A stretch of DNA of 64,000 nucleotides from Pelosinus fermentans JBW45 (GTDB lineage: Bacteria; Bacillota; Negativicutes; DSM-13327): contig NZ_CP010978.1 of NCBI RefSeq assembly GCF_000271665.2, positions 4,509,001 through 4,573,000 on the forward strand. The letters run 5' to 3'. Shown one piece after another: positions 17,477-26,085 of the stretch; positions within the stretch are counted from its first letter, which is position 1; each line of letters starts with the position of its first letter. The notes beneath the pieces are model-generated. The model worked only from the letters and a program-made list of their open reading frames with translations, did not search any database and was not told where the DNA came from. A program made the position numbers and the translations under genes.

Positions 17477-18991
17477 TTAGTGACCTAATTTATTCAATAA
17501 ATCTTTTTGCTTCTGCGACTGTTGCTTGTATATCTCGGAATTTTTGCTGTCTGGGCTATATGTATGGGTTATTTTCAAATTTCTGGTGAGCAGCTCTTTC
17601 AAGTCTCCGTCCGCGCTCGTTGCATAGGCCGCAATGATAGAATTTGTCAGCACTGCACCTCCGGAAATCTCCAAGGTGATCGCCTCGCTGTCCATGACAT
17701 CGGCTTTAATCTGATTCCAAAGCGCATCGCAACTGCCGCCTTCGGTAATGGTGATTCTGTTGATCTCGATGCCGGCCTGTCGGTAGGTGTCGGTGATTTC
17801 CCGGTAGTCATAGGCAATGGCCTCGAGCACGGCCCGCCATAAGACAAATTGATCTGTGTCTAGAGTCATGTTCAGGAAACAGCCTTTTACATTGGAATAT
17901 TCGTCATAGCCGCCGGTCAAGTACGGCAAAAAGATCACATCGTTGCAGCCCGGGGCGACTTTGGCAGCACCTTGGCTTAACGTTTCATAATAGCTGTCAT
18001 CATCGACTTGCTGGCAGATACTGTCTTTGAACCAGCGCAGTGCCAATCCACCGGTCCGGACAAAGCCCCAATAAAAATATGTATTTTCCAATGTGCCGCT
18101 GTTGAAGATCAGACCACTGCCTTTACGGCTTAGTTCCGGAATGATCCCTGTGGTCGAGACACAGAACATCGCACAGGTACCGGCGACATCTACAGCCTTA
18201 TTGGCTTCAAAGACCCCACTGCCCAGCATGGACTGCATAGTATCACCGGCTCCGGCACAGATAGGGATCCCCGCTGGACAGCCCGTTTGTGCCGCTGCTT
18301 CAGCCGATAAAGTACCGATGATATCCCACGGTTTTACGATCTTCGGCATATAGCTTTTATCGATTCCCAATATAGTTAGCTGTTCATCGGACCATTCTTT
18401 TTCATATACTTTGTAACCTAATCCCCAACCCGACATTGCCCCCCAGTCAATAAAGGCATCACTGCTCTTCAAGCCAGCGAGATTAAGCAGAATATACGGT
18501 GTATTGTGAACAAATTTCTTACCCCTAGCCTGAAATTCTTTATTATTGGTCAATAGCCACCGGGCATGCAAAGCCGGAAACATGCAGAGTGGCTCGGCAT
18601 TACCCGTTTCTTTACCCCAGATGTCGAGGTCAAGTCCTTTAAGCGCTGCCGCATCACTCTGCGTTCGTGAATCCAAATAATTTATGTAAGGTGTGATTGC
18701 CTTGCTGTTCTCATCGATGCCGACAATCCCACAAATAATTCCATCGCCCATAATGGCCTTGATTAACCCAGGATCAATACCCTGTTCTTTTAACTGCGTC
18801 ATGCACTGTTTCATGCCCAGTTTGGTCAGTGCAAGATATTCATCCGCATCCATCTCAACCCAGCCGGGATGGGGATAGGTCAACGTCGTCTGATTGGATA
18901 CTTTCGTTACGCATTCCATATTTTCATTGTATACCGTCACTTTTACACTTTGCGTTCCTGCATCAAAACTAACATAATATTGCTCCGTCAT
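17477..18991 (-). CDS. FGGY-family carbohydrate kinase (xylulokinase-like)
   Basis: 504 residues, normal for FGGY kinases. These transfer phosphate from ATP to a sugar or polyol. Visible are the N-terminal phosphate loop FDAGTQSVKVTVY, the WVEMDADEY motif and the ATP-domain segments AGAGDTMQSMLGSG and ITEGGSCDALWNQIKADVM. The exact sugar is not readable; xylulose is the nearest guess. The start was set at ATG 18991, seven bases after AGGAGG. No isomerase, transporter or sugar regulator is adjacent, so the pathway is open. Confidence 0.8.
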   Translation of the reverse strand: MTEQYYVSFDAGTQSVKVTVYNENMECVTKVSNQTTLTYPHPGWVEMDADEYLALTKLGMKQCMTQLKEQGIDPGLIKAIMGDGIICGIVGIDENSKAITPYINYLDSRTQSDAAALKGLDLDIWGKETGNAEPLCMFPALHARWLLTNNKEFQARGKKFVHNTPYILLNLAGLKSSDAFIDWGAMSGWGLGYKVYEKEWSDEQLTILGIDKSYMPKIVKPWDIIGTLSAEAAAQTGCPAGIPICAGAGDTMQSMLGSGVFEANKAVDVAGTCAMFCVSTTGIIPELSRKGSGLIFNSGTLENTYFYWGFVRTGGLALRWFKDSICQQVDDDSYYETLSQGAAKVAPGCNDVIFLPYLTGGYDEYSNVKGCFLNMTLDTDQFVLWRAVLEAIAYDYREITDTYRQAGIEINRITITEGGSCDALWNQIKADVMDSEAITLEISGGAVLTNSIIAAYATSADGDLKELLTRNLKITHTYSPDSKNSEIYKQQSQKQKDLLNKLGH

Positions 18992-19198
18992 TGCCACGCC
19001 TCCTGTATTTAGCCAGTCTATCTTTAGAAATTGTTTCTAGTATCATTGCACTTTAATTTTATCATTTAAAATACGGGAAAAAGTACGGGAATAAATTAAT
19101 TTAACTTAATTGTTTACATTCGCTATTTCAGGATAAATTCCTTGGAAAATCCGCTCCAATTTCCCCTAGAATTTTTGCTATAAAACTGTTTGGACATA

Positions 19199-19236
19199 AA
19201 ATAACCTGTAAGAGATTTCTCTCCCACAGGTTATTA
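19199..19236 (-). terminator. Terminator after the ECF gene
   Basis: AATAACCTGT and ACAGGTTATT stem with a TTTT tail on the minus strand, 25 bases beyond the ECF S-component stop. Confidence 0.7.
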
Positions 19237-19260
19237 TTCATTAGCCGATCATACCGAGGG

Positions 19261-19794
19261 TCATCTGCGGCCTCCTGCCCAGGAATAAACAGCCACATGC
19301 TTTCTCAACTTCGCCACGACAGGCAACACGACAACTGCCGCCACGCCAATCTGAACGAGATTACCGGGAATCGATGCCATTGGTGCCAGCCAATTGCCGT
19401 AAATAATCCATTCGGCACCATAGTAACCAACCACTTTAATGAGACAAGCCGCCGCCAAGGCCAGGACATAAGCCGTCAGGGTCCGGTGCTTTTCGCAGAT
19501 AGCGCCGACCGTATACCCCATGAGACCAACAATGGCCAGCGTAAAGGGAGCCCATAAAAACCAGCCGCCCACCACATCAAAAAGAGCCATGCCGATTCCT
19601 CCTGCCAAAGCCCCAAACCGGCGTCCGTAAAGAATGGCGATAATAAATAGAGGCACATTCCCCAAATGAATTAAACCGCCATTAGCGGCAATGGGAAGAC
19701 GAACATTTACAAATACTGTACAAATAAAAACGAGGGCAATACCCAATGCTGCATAGACCAGTTGTTTTGTTTGACTGAAGGATTGTTGTTTCAT
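19261..19794 (-). CDS. ECF transporter S component
   Basis: 177 residues with five to six membrane segments. The N-terminal helix region (QLVYAALGIALVFICT), ANGGLIHLGNVPLFIIAILYGRRFGALAGGIGMALFDVV and the small-residue-rich helices are typical of substrate-binding S components. These pair with a shared EcfAA'T module encoded elsewhere to import vitamins or cofactors. The HLGN segment and loop resemble the general ECF S (DUF3816-like) group. The vitamin cannot be named, and no riboswitch precedes the gene. GGTAGGAG lies at good distance from the ATG. Confidence 0.8.
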   Translation of the reverse strand: MKQQSFSQTKQLVYAALGIALVFICTVFVNVRLPIAANGGLIHLGNVPLFIIAILYGRRFGALAGGIGMALFDVVGGWFLWAPFTLAIVGLMGYTVGAICEKHRTLTAYVLALAAACLIKVVGYYGAEWIIYGNWLAPMASIPGNLVQIGVAAVVVLPVVAKLRKHVAVYSWAGGRR

Positions 19795-20213
19795 ATCGAC
19801 TCTCCTACCTTTCCTACTTCTAAAATATTGACTTTATTATCGCCAGGGATATAGCCCGCTTTGCACGAGGGCAAAAACCTTCGATGAAATCGATGCCCAC
19901 TTCTTAACCTCTTTATCCATGGCTTGGACCATCGATACATAATTGGTGAGATTGCTTTCCCTCCATGTCAGGAAAATAGGAGCTACGATGACAATTATCA
20001 TTCCACACTCCCATTCTAAATATATATAAGATATCATAGGAATTAGTTTGATGCAACTCCCATGGCACAAATGTTCGTTATCTTAAATAATTAATTCATA
20101 TATACATTTCAAATGTCTTTATGAATATGTCGCTTCATAAATCAAAACCTCCACCCGAATAGGTGGAGGGAATGTTTTCATTAATATAATCGCTGCAGTA
20201 ATAAGTATAAAGC
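19795..20213. other. 419-bp region with a doubtful small frame
   Basis: A 77-codon minus-strand frame at 19837-20070 (with an inner ATG giving MIIVIVAPIFLTW...) has no clear ribosome site or family, so I do not call it a gene. A CCTCCACC/GGTGGAGG hairpin lies at 20140-20170. Confidence 0.3.
20140..20170 (-). terminator. CCTCCACC/GGTGGAGG hairpin terminator
   Basis: An 8-bp GC-rich stem (20148-20155 with 20162-20169) followed by TTTTGATTT on the minus strand. The hairpin and its TTCATAAA-CAAAA flank recur at the ssrA terminator (31310-31375). Confidence 0.7.
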
Positions 20214-20300
20214 CTATTGCATGGAGCTTCCCACGATAAGCATTGCTAATGACAAACTTATGTACGTATCCAGATTCTCTTTTAATTTATTAATTTCCAT
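20214..20300 (-). CDS. Possible 28-residue coupled microprotein
   Basis: ATG at 20300 directly abuts the TAA of the B3/4 gene (TAAATG), suggesting translational coupling. The frame encodes a charged N-terminus (MEINKLKENLDTY) followed by a short hydrophobic stretch (ISLSLAMLIVGSSM), then stops before a hairpin. There is no separate ribosome site. It may be real or chance. Confidence 0.35.
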   Translation of the reverse strand: MEINKLKENLDTYISLSLAMLIVGSSMQ

Positions 20301-20963
20301 TTAACTATATACTTCTTGTCGGTCTATTTGGGCATCAGGGGATACTAATTTGACATAGGCATATATGTCAGACAAATGATCAACTACCAGGTCTTTCGAA
20401 ATACCAGCAGGCGCATAGACTAGAAAAACAACTTTTTGAGTACTAGGCACAATGCGAGAACGGAAGTCAGGCCCGTGTATAATACTTGAGATAATCCCTT
20501 CTGTATCAACAATCATCATATCACCAGGTTTCACAATTTGTTCTTGCCCATTCAATAGGACATATTTTTCATTTCCTCTAGCTACATCAAGTTTTAGAGG
20601 AAATTTAAGTGCCTCATAGTCATGTCCTGCGGTTAATAGGCAATTTTCAAGTTCTGCCATAAACATGGCTTCAACCAGTCCTGCACCACGAGGAATACAC
20701 TTTCCTTTAAAGACAAGGGATTTCAATTGTTGCAACACGTGGTAAGTCTTAGAATATCGCTTGTAGTATTCGGTATAGACCTGAATTGAATTATAACTAG
20801 ATAAATCTCCGTCATTTAGAAATTTTGCTCGAAGCTTCGTTTCTAATTCACGCTTACAGTTCTCCAGCTCCTCACATTGCTCCATATTACACACATTACT
20901 AAGAACCATTAATCCTGCACTCGCTCCAGGATATGTTTTTCTCCATAATTCCGTCACATACAA
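20301..20963 (-). CDS. B3/4-domain protein
   Basis: 220 residues related to the B3/B4 editing-like domain of phenylalanyl-tRNA synthetase beta chain, found as stand-alone proteins in many bacteria. Visible are WRKTYPGASAGLMVLSNV near the start, LVEAMFMAELENCLLTAGHD in the middle, and FLVYAPAGIS. Stand-alone members are thought to act on aminoacyl-tRNA or amino-acid-like ligands, but their roles are unproven. It follows the AraC-type gene on the same strand by 83 bases, so the two may form an operon or a regulator-target pair. Confidence 0.7.
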   Translation of the reverse strand: MYVTELWRKTYPGASAGLMVLSNVCNMEQCEELENCKRELETKLRAKFLNDGDLSSYNSIQVYTEYYKRYSKTYHVLQQLKSLVFKGKCIPRGAGLVEAMFMAELENCLLTAGHDYEALKFPLKLDVARGNEKYVLLNGQEQIVKPGDMMIVDTEGIISSIIHGPDFRSRIVPSTQKVVFLVYAPAGISKDLVVDHLSDIYAYVKLVSPDAQIDRQEVYS

Positions 20964-21046
20964 TTTTATTAGACATCTCCTTATTATAAATTTGAAAGCA
21001 AAACTACGCTCAGATTTTTAATCAGACTGTAGTTCCTGATTTCATT

Positions 21047-21904
21047 TTAAATCTTATGCGGAGAAAATCCTTGTATAAAATTGCTATATTTACGAGGCGT
21101 AATTCCAGTAATTTGTTTGAATTGTTTAGAAAAATGACTTTGATCTACAAATCCCATTTCGTGGGCAACAAAAAGAGGAGGAACGCCCTTAGCTAGAAGC
21201 TCCTTAGCTCGCTTTATTCTGACTTGTTTAAGATATATATGGGGGGGTACTCCAATCTGATCTCCGAAAACACGTATTAAATGAAAAGGACTTAGACCGC
21301 AAACGCTAGATAATATCTCAATCGAAATATTTTCTTTATAATTATCCTCAATATATTCCCTTGCCCGATTCACTTCTTTTTTCTGTTTACCTACATTTCC
21401 CATTACCAAACGTTCATTAGCATGACGCAAAATACACATAGTAAGCATTGTTAAAAGATATGATTCTTGCTCAAGTCTTGGTATACTTGGTTCTTCCAGT
21501 AACAGGTGGAGATTTCGTATAAGGGCAGCCAAACAGGTATCTTTTATAATGCCATCACGAAAGAAGGGGATACCTTTTGCTTTACTAGAGATTTCAGAAG
21601 CAGCTTGTTCCAGTAACTTCGTTTCGAGATAAAACATTCGGTAAGACCAACCTATATTTGATGCAGCATGTCCGTCGTGAGCTTCGCCAGGAATAACTAA
21701 ATTGATATACCCTGAAGGAGCAAGCAGTTTTTCACCTCGATAAGAGAATTCAAGGGCGCCACGCTCAATAACACCAATCCCAAATCCTTCATGAGTGTGT
21801 TTTGTAAAGGATTGGGTAATATATGTTGCACGAAGTAGCTCAAGGTTATTCAAATGCGGCATCACCCAAAATTTCACTTTTTCTTGTGGTTTAATTTCAC
21901 ACAT
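21047..21904 (-). CDS. AraC-family transcriptional regulator
   Basis: 285 residues: an N-terminal AraC cupin ligand domain (HTHEGFGIGVIERGALEFSYRG, with INLVIPGEAHDGHA) and a C-terminal double helix-turn-helix (residues about 185-280, SVCGLSPFHLIRVFGDQIGVPPHIY and AHEMGFVDQSHFSKQFKQITGITPRKY). The arrangement resembles AraC regulators that control amino-acid exporters. The adjacent downstream B3/4 gene is the likely target. The ligand is unknown. Confidence 0.85.
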   Translation of the reverse strand: MCEIKPQEKVKFWVMPHLNNLELLRATYITQSFTKHTHEGFGIGVIERGALEFSYRGEKLLAPSGYINLVIPGEAHDGHAASNIGWSYRMFYLETKLLEQAASEISSKAKGIPFFRDGIIKDTCLAALIRNLHLLLEEPSIPRLEQESYLLTMLTMCILRHANERLVMGNVGKQKKEVNRAREYIEDNYKENISIEILSSVCGLSPFHLIRVFGDQIGVPPHIYLKQVRIKRAKELLAKGVPPLFVAHEMGFVDQSHFSKQFKQITGITPRKYSNFIQGFSPHKI

Positions 21905-22407
21905 AAGAATCCCCTTTCAATAAAAATATCCCTTTTATAGTATGCAATTGTATTTTGAAATATCATTTACCAAGAATAAACTATTCTTGATTTAGTAAGA
22001 CAAGTGTGGAATTCTCTCTCATATAAACTAATTCCTTGTGAAAATTCGCTTTTTGGTAAACAAAAACGTCTGCAATTCCGCACAGACCTTGTTAAAGTAT
22101 TCTTGCTTTGGAAAAAAATACAACAAATTAATCACGAATCTTCCACGGATAAAAGCAAGTAAGTCGCCATAAGCTATGTAATATGGTGCGAGCGATCCAC
22201 AATCGCATTGATCGCTGCCTAAAGAAAATCAACGTTCTCAAATCCATGAGCGTCCCATCTGACCTAAACACACTTAGCGAATCTACCAAAGAGTTAAATT
22301 TTGCCCAACCAACAGTCATCAAGCACAATAGGCTCAGCGAGACCAAAACGATCGACGCAAGCAAGCTCTAAAAACTCATACCAAACCTATAAATCGGAGG
22401 AGATAAC
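21905..22407. other. 503-bp region upstream of sspP
   Basis: Two overlapping frames (62 codons plus, 78 codons minus, around 22128-22371) have no ribosome sites or recognisable families. A segment at 22020-22050 resembles the AAGGAATT/GCGAA repeat seen at 19107-19160. A weak hairpin with GTCTG/CAGAC arms lies near 22069-22087. Confidence 0.3.
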
Positions 22408-22557
22408 ATGACTAAGCCCGAAGCTTACCCTGTAGATCCGCCAGATGCACCTAAGCGTACAAAGAATGATGACAACAATATACCTGAACCACTTTCAGGA
22501 TCTAAGAAAGTAAAAAATCAAAATCACACTGGCCAGCGCCACGGAGAAGGATCCTAG
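22408..22557 (+). CDS. sspP: Small acid-soluble spore protein P family
   Basis: A 49-residue protein. Its C-terminal half, with PEPLSGSKKVKNQNH then GQRHGEGS, matches the conserved core of SspP, a minor small acid-soluble spore protein first described in Bacillus. The N-terminal part (MTKPEAYPVDPPDAPKRTK) is less conserved. A GGAGGAG site lies six bases before the ATG, and a strong terminator follows. The protein should be made in the forespore. It supports the view that the organism forms endospores. Too short for most gene finders. Confidence 0.85.
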   Translation: MTKPEAYPVDPPDAPKRTKNDDNNIPEPLSGSKKVKNQNHTGQRHGEGS

Positions 22558-22616
22558 AATTTTATTTCACAATGGCAAATCCCTAAATTTAAACCGATAA
22601 TAGCCAATACAAACAA

Positions 22617-22651
22617 ATGCCTGCAGTTCTTCATTTCTGAACTGCAGGCAT
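22617..22651 (+). terminator. Terminator after sspP
   Basis: A 13-bp perfect stem (22617-22629 with 22639-22651) around a 9-base loop. The following sequence is AT-rich but lacks a clean T-run. Confidence 0.6.
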
Positions 22652-22802
22652 AATTAGTAATTATGATAAGACTTTAATTTGGCTTCAGATGACTCCTTGA
22701 CAACTGAAAACTTAAAAAACAAGACTCAGAATCTCTGAAACCTTTGCCGTTACAAGCGAGACACTATTTACTCAGCGAGAATGCTGCCCCCCTATCAGTA
22801 TG

Positions 22803-23009
22803 CTATTTTTTTAATGGCGGTATAGGGGGAATTATGCCCATATTAGCAATTTTCTCATCATTCAGCTTAAATATTTCACTAATCTGGATATTTTCCGTTG
22901 AGCGCCATGAATAACAGCAATGGTCGCAGACGTAAATTTCCCAAGCATCGCCTACCGGCGATTTTGTCATAATACGTACTTTTTCACTATCGCAACGAGG
23001 ACATTTCAT
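22803..23009 (-). CDS. bsdD: Hydroxyarylic acid decarboxylase subunit D
   Basis: 68 residues. Starts MKCPRCDSEKVRIMTKSPVG and has a second pair DHCCYSWRSTE; the two cysteine pairs form a zinc ribbon. This is the small D subunit of non-oxidative phenolic-acid decarboxylases (BsdD/VdcD type). The ATG at 23009 follows GGAGGG; a longer frame extends into bsdC without support. It lies 14 bases downstream of the C subunit and is clearly in the same operon. The B subunit (flavin prenyltransferase) is not in the window. Confidence 0.85.
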   Translation of the reverse strand: MKCPRCDSEKVRIMTKSPVGDAWEIYVCDHCCYSWRSTENIQISEIFKLNDEKIANMGIIPPIPPLKK

Positions 23010-23023
23010 AAACTTTTTCCCTC

Positions 23024-24466
23024 CTATTTCTTTTGTGCTGCATGCTGCAGCTGGCGAAGAATTTCTTCCCATTTGGGCGTGGCCGGCGAAGGTACAAGCA
23101 TCTCACAAGATCGCGGATTGGGTTCGGGTGCGACCGGGGTTGTCGCATCAATAATTAGCTTATCATGCATACCGGCTGGATTGGAGGACGGATCAAGCAC
23201 CATTCCTGAACAATTCGGTATGATTACAACATCCTTGCTAGGTTTAACCCTAGTTGTGAGCGCCCACATCACCTGTTCGAGATTAAACGGATCGACGTAT
23301 TCATCCACAATGATAACAATTTTGGAATACGGCATACCGTGCGGCGTAGAGAGCAGTCTAAAAGCAACCCCCTTGCCGTACCCGCCATAACGAACCTTGG
23401 TGGAAATAATTACGCCAATACCGTGCGTATACATGGCATTGACCGCCACCACCTCAGGCATAGTCGCCTTAATCTGCTTATATAAGGGTATACTTGTATT
23501 AAGCCCCACCAGATAATCAGTTTCTGTCCAGGGCATTCCTATGTAAAGATTTTCAAAAATAGGCTTTGTACGGTGCGTAATTCGAGTGATTTGAATTTCA
23601 CATTGTTTGCGGCAACCAGAATATGAGCCGGGAAATTCACCGAAAGCTCCTTCCACAAAACGCTTTCTGGGAATGATATACCCTTCGATGATCACTTCCG
23701 CATGCGCCGGCACATAGAGATGGTCACAAGTATCGGCTTTTACTATTTCGCAAGGCACGCCATCTTGCAGCGCACCGACAAACTCATATTCATTTTGATC
23801 ATAGGCAACCGGCGTCGACGCCATAAACGTGACAAGCGGACTTACCCCCAGCGCAATGGCTACTGGTAGCGGCTCGTCCTTTTCTTCCGCTTTGGCTAAC
23901 TGAATAGCAATATCATGCACAGGCATGGGCTGGATTGCCAATCTGTCCACATCTTTCACCTGTATCCGGTATATCCCGACATTCAGCTTATTCAGATCTT
24001 CTGGAAACTCTGGATCGCCAGAAATGACCGACGCTTTCGACAAGAAAAATCCGCCATCTTGCTCATTAATCCGATACAAGGGCAGAATATCGAACAAATT
24101 AATATTTTCGGTTATGACATTTTCCTTGCATAAAGCCTCTTCCCGCGCTAAAATTTTCGGAGGGACGGGAAATTTATCCCATCTGCGATTGAGTTCAAAA
24201 AACTGCTCCTTGATCGTAGTATCCTTGGGCAACCCCAGCATGAGCGCGTGATTGCGCCAAGAGCCATGCACATTGGTTACCAACGAATAGTTATAACCAT
24301 TTACCTTTTCAAATAAAATAGCAGGACTATTTTCTATATTGGCTGCGGCGCGACCGGCAGCGCCAATATCCGGTTCAGGCATAACCTCTTCTTTTATCCG
24401 CACCAATTGCCCTTCCTCTTCTAACGTTGCTAAAAAGTCTCGTAAATCTTTGTATACTTTAGTCAT
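23024..24466 (-). CDS. bsdC: UbiD-family decarboxylase, subunit C
   Basis: 480 residues, the usual size. A prenylated-FMN-dependent, reversible, non-oxidative decarboxylase of the 4-hydroxybenzoate/vanillate type. Family segments include ENSPAILFEKVNGYNYSLVTNVHGS near residue 45, the FMN/metal region around KLNVGIYRIQVKD, the GEFPGSYSGCR loop and EYVDPFNLEQVMWALTTR. The aromatic substrate is not readable. A neighbouring bsdD and a divergent LysR gene give the classic inducible phenolic-acid layout, except that the UbiX-type bsdB must come from elsewhere. Confidence 0.88.
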   Translation of the reverse strand: MTKVYKDLRDFLATLEEEGQLVRIKEEVMPEPDIGAAGRAAANIENSPAILFEKVNGYNYSLVTNVHGSWRNHALMLGLPKDTTIKEQFFELNRRWDKFPVPPKILAREEALCKENVITENINLFDILPLYRINEQDGGFFLSKASVISGDPEFPEDLNKLNVGIYRIQVKDVDRLAIQPMPVHDIAIQLAKAEEKDEPLPVAIALGVSPLVTFMASTPVAYDQNEYEFVGALQDGVPCEIVKADTCDHLYVPAHAEVIIEGYIIPRKRFVEGAFGEFPGSYSGCRKQCEIQITRITHRTKPIFENLYIGMPWTETDYLVGLNTSIPLYKQIKATMPEVVAVNAMYTHGIGVIISTKVRYGGYGKGVAFRLLSTPHGMPYSKIVIIVDEYVDPFNLEQVMWALTTRVKPSKDVVIIPNCSGMVLDPSSNPAGMHDKLIIDATTPVAPEPNPRSCEMLVPSPATPKWEEILRQLQHAAQKK

Positions 24467-24622
24467 ATGCTGCCTCCTTCTTGTGTCACTTTCGTCTATT
24501 CACTATCGTAAATAGAATTACCCAGCAAAGCAATGCAAAATTGGCATTGAGTCTTTCCAAAAATGAATACTCACAGCAAGAATGTATGTGCGCAATAAAT
24601 ATTCTTTACTAAAGGAGTGCTT

Positions 24623-25528
24623 ATGAATTTTTCACAGCTCGCATATTTCGTTGATATAGTCCGTTTGGGCACCTTTTCCGAGGCCGCCAGCGATAATCAC
24701 ATTTCGCAATCTTCTCTTTCCAAACAAATAAAGGCCCTGGAAAATGAATTGGACGCTCTCCTTTTTACCAGAGAGCATTCGCGCGTCACACTAACCAAGC
24801 ATGGAAAAATTTTATTGCCCTTTGCTAAGCAAACCTTACAGGCGCACCGTGAAGTGGTAACTGCCCTGCAAGCCTGTAATCCCGCCCGCGACCGCCATAT
24901 CGCCTTAGGCCTTATTCCCATTGAATCTACTTATCGCATTTCTGCGTTTATTGCTGAATTTCAAGCCGCCATCAGCGAAGTGGCCAACATTGATATCTAC
25001 GAAGAATCACAGCAGGACATCCTGAAACTATTGGATAATGATATACTGGATTTGGCCTTTGTCCGTACCGAATTGTTCACAAGCACTGCGCCATACGAGA
25101 TTCTGCCCTATCGCAAAGAGCGCATGGCTTGTATTTGTCCACGGAATCACCCCTTTGCTCAATGCTCCTCTATAGCACTGAAAGATCTCGCACAAGAGAA
25201 AATCATCTTACTTGACCGCAAATCCAGCTTGCATCACCTCGGTGTGAACGAGCTGACCAAACAGGAGATTATGTACCACATTTCCTGTACGGTTGGCAGC
25301 CATAGCATTATTCTCGAGATGATCTCCCGAGGGCTTGGCGTATCGCTCTTGCCACAAAGCGTATTACAGCAAGAAAATAATGCCCTGACGGCGATTCCGT
25401 TACTTGAGGATATTTACAGCGAAATATCCATCGTCAGAAAGAAAAACCGCCCTATGTCACCCATGAAAAAACACTTTTGGACATTTATCACAAATCAATG
25501 CGACCGAAGCAAGAGACCAGCTAACTAA
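24623..25528 (+). CDS. LysR-family regulator, divergent from bsdCD
   Basis: 301 residues: an N-terminal winged helix-turn-helix (residues 1-60, LAYFVDIVRLGTFSEAASDNHISQSSLSKQIKALE) and a periplasmic-binding-like effector domain. The ATG at 24623 follows AAAGGAG; an in-frame GTG just upstream overlaps that site. The divergent position, 156 bases from bsdC, suggests that it activates the decarboxylase operon in response to its aromatic substrate. This is the usual arrangement, inferred here. Confidence 0.88.
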   Translation: MNFSQLAYFVDIVRLGTFSEAASDNHISQSSLSKQIKALENELDALLFTREHSRVTLTKHGKILLPFAKQTLQAHREVVTALQACNPARDRHIALGLIPIESTYRISAFIAEFQAAISEVANIDIYEESQQDILKLLDNDILDLAFVRTELFTSTAPYEILPYRKERMACICPRNHPFAQCSSIALKDLAQEKIILLDRKSSLHHLGVNELTKQEIMYHISCTVGSHSIILEMISRGLGVSLLPQSVLQQENNALTAIPLLEDIYSEISIVRKKNRPMSPMKKHFWTFITNQCDRSKRPAN

Positions 25529-25688
25529 AGTCTAAGACTAAAAAGATTTGTGCTAAAAAGAAACATAGCAAACAGGTCTTGAAACATCCACCTTACCGCC
25601 GACAGGGGTATATTTTATCGCATTATCAATTAGAATCAAAAGCAGTTGGCTTATTCTTTAGCGATCAGCCATAATGGTTTAGAGCCGT

Positions 25689-25805
25689 TCAACCATCAAA
25701 CATTTTAAATGTGAATAAAGCAAATAAGAGCACCATTAACAGAAGAATCGGTATCGGAGTTCTGTCATCGTTACGGTGAATTTTAAATAAATCAGCAAAT
25801 AACAT
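25689..25805 (-). CDS. 38-residue small membrane protein
   Basis: Reads MLFADLFKIHRNDDRTP then a hydrophobic segment (IPILLLMVLLFALFTF) and a short tail. A strong GGGAGG site lies nine bases upstream of the ATG. The single membrane span and clean initiation signal make a real gene likely, but the family is unknown. Confidence 0.6.
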   Translation of the reverse strand: MLFADLFKIHRNDDRTPIPILLLMVLLFALFTFKMFDG

Positions 25806-25972
25806 CGCAGTAATCCTCCCTTTTAAATATTTCGTTTAAATAAAATACATCAGGACTATATAGTCAAGCTTTTGTACTTTATATGTATAAGAAATAGCAT
25901 ACAATACGATTCTGAAAAAAATATGAAAAGAATACTGACATACCTTTAAATAAAAAAACTTATAGCAAAAAA

Positions 25973-26000
25973 CCCGCGAAATTCGCGGGTTCAATTTTTT
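25973..26000. terminator. AACCCGCGAA hairpin terminator
   Basis: Stem AACCCGCGAA/TTCGCGGGTT with a T-run on both strands. On the minus strand it follows a fragment of the tmRNA 3' end and may be the original ssrA terminator, displaced by an insertion. Confidence 0.75.
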
Positions 26001-26011
26001 TCCGAATTTAT

Positions 26012-26024
26012 TTGGTGGAGGCGA
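26012..26024 (-). repeat. Distal copy of the ssrA 3' end (candidate attR)
   Basis: Thirteen bases identical to the encoded tmRNA 3' end, including CCA, followed at the same offset by the T-loop hexamer TTCGAT, while the T-stem is degenerate. The direct repeat partner is 31386-31398. Confidence 0.55.
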
Positions 26025-26085
26025 ACCATATCGAATCGTATGTACAACTTCTATCGCATCCTACCGACACAAAATTAACTGAGTA

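Noticed and set aside
19837..20070. 77-codon minus-strand frame between the ECF and B3/4 genes
   Set aside because: No convincing start signal or domain; the hydrophobic start is not enough.
22128..22371. Overlapping 62- and 78-codon frames upstream of sspP
   Set aside because: No ribosome sites, no family resemblance and antisense to each other; most likely chance.
26012..26060. A complete tRNA gene at the terminator
   Set aside because: Only the CCA end and T-loop are present; the other arms are missing, so it is at most a fragment of ssrA.
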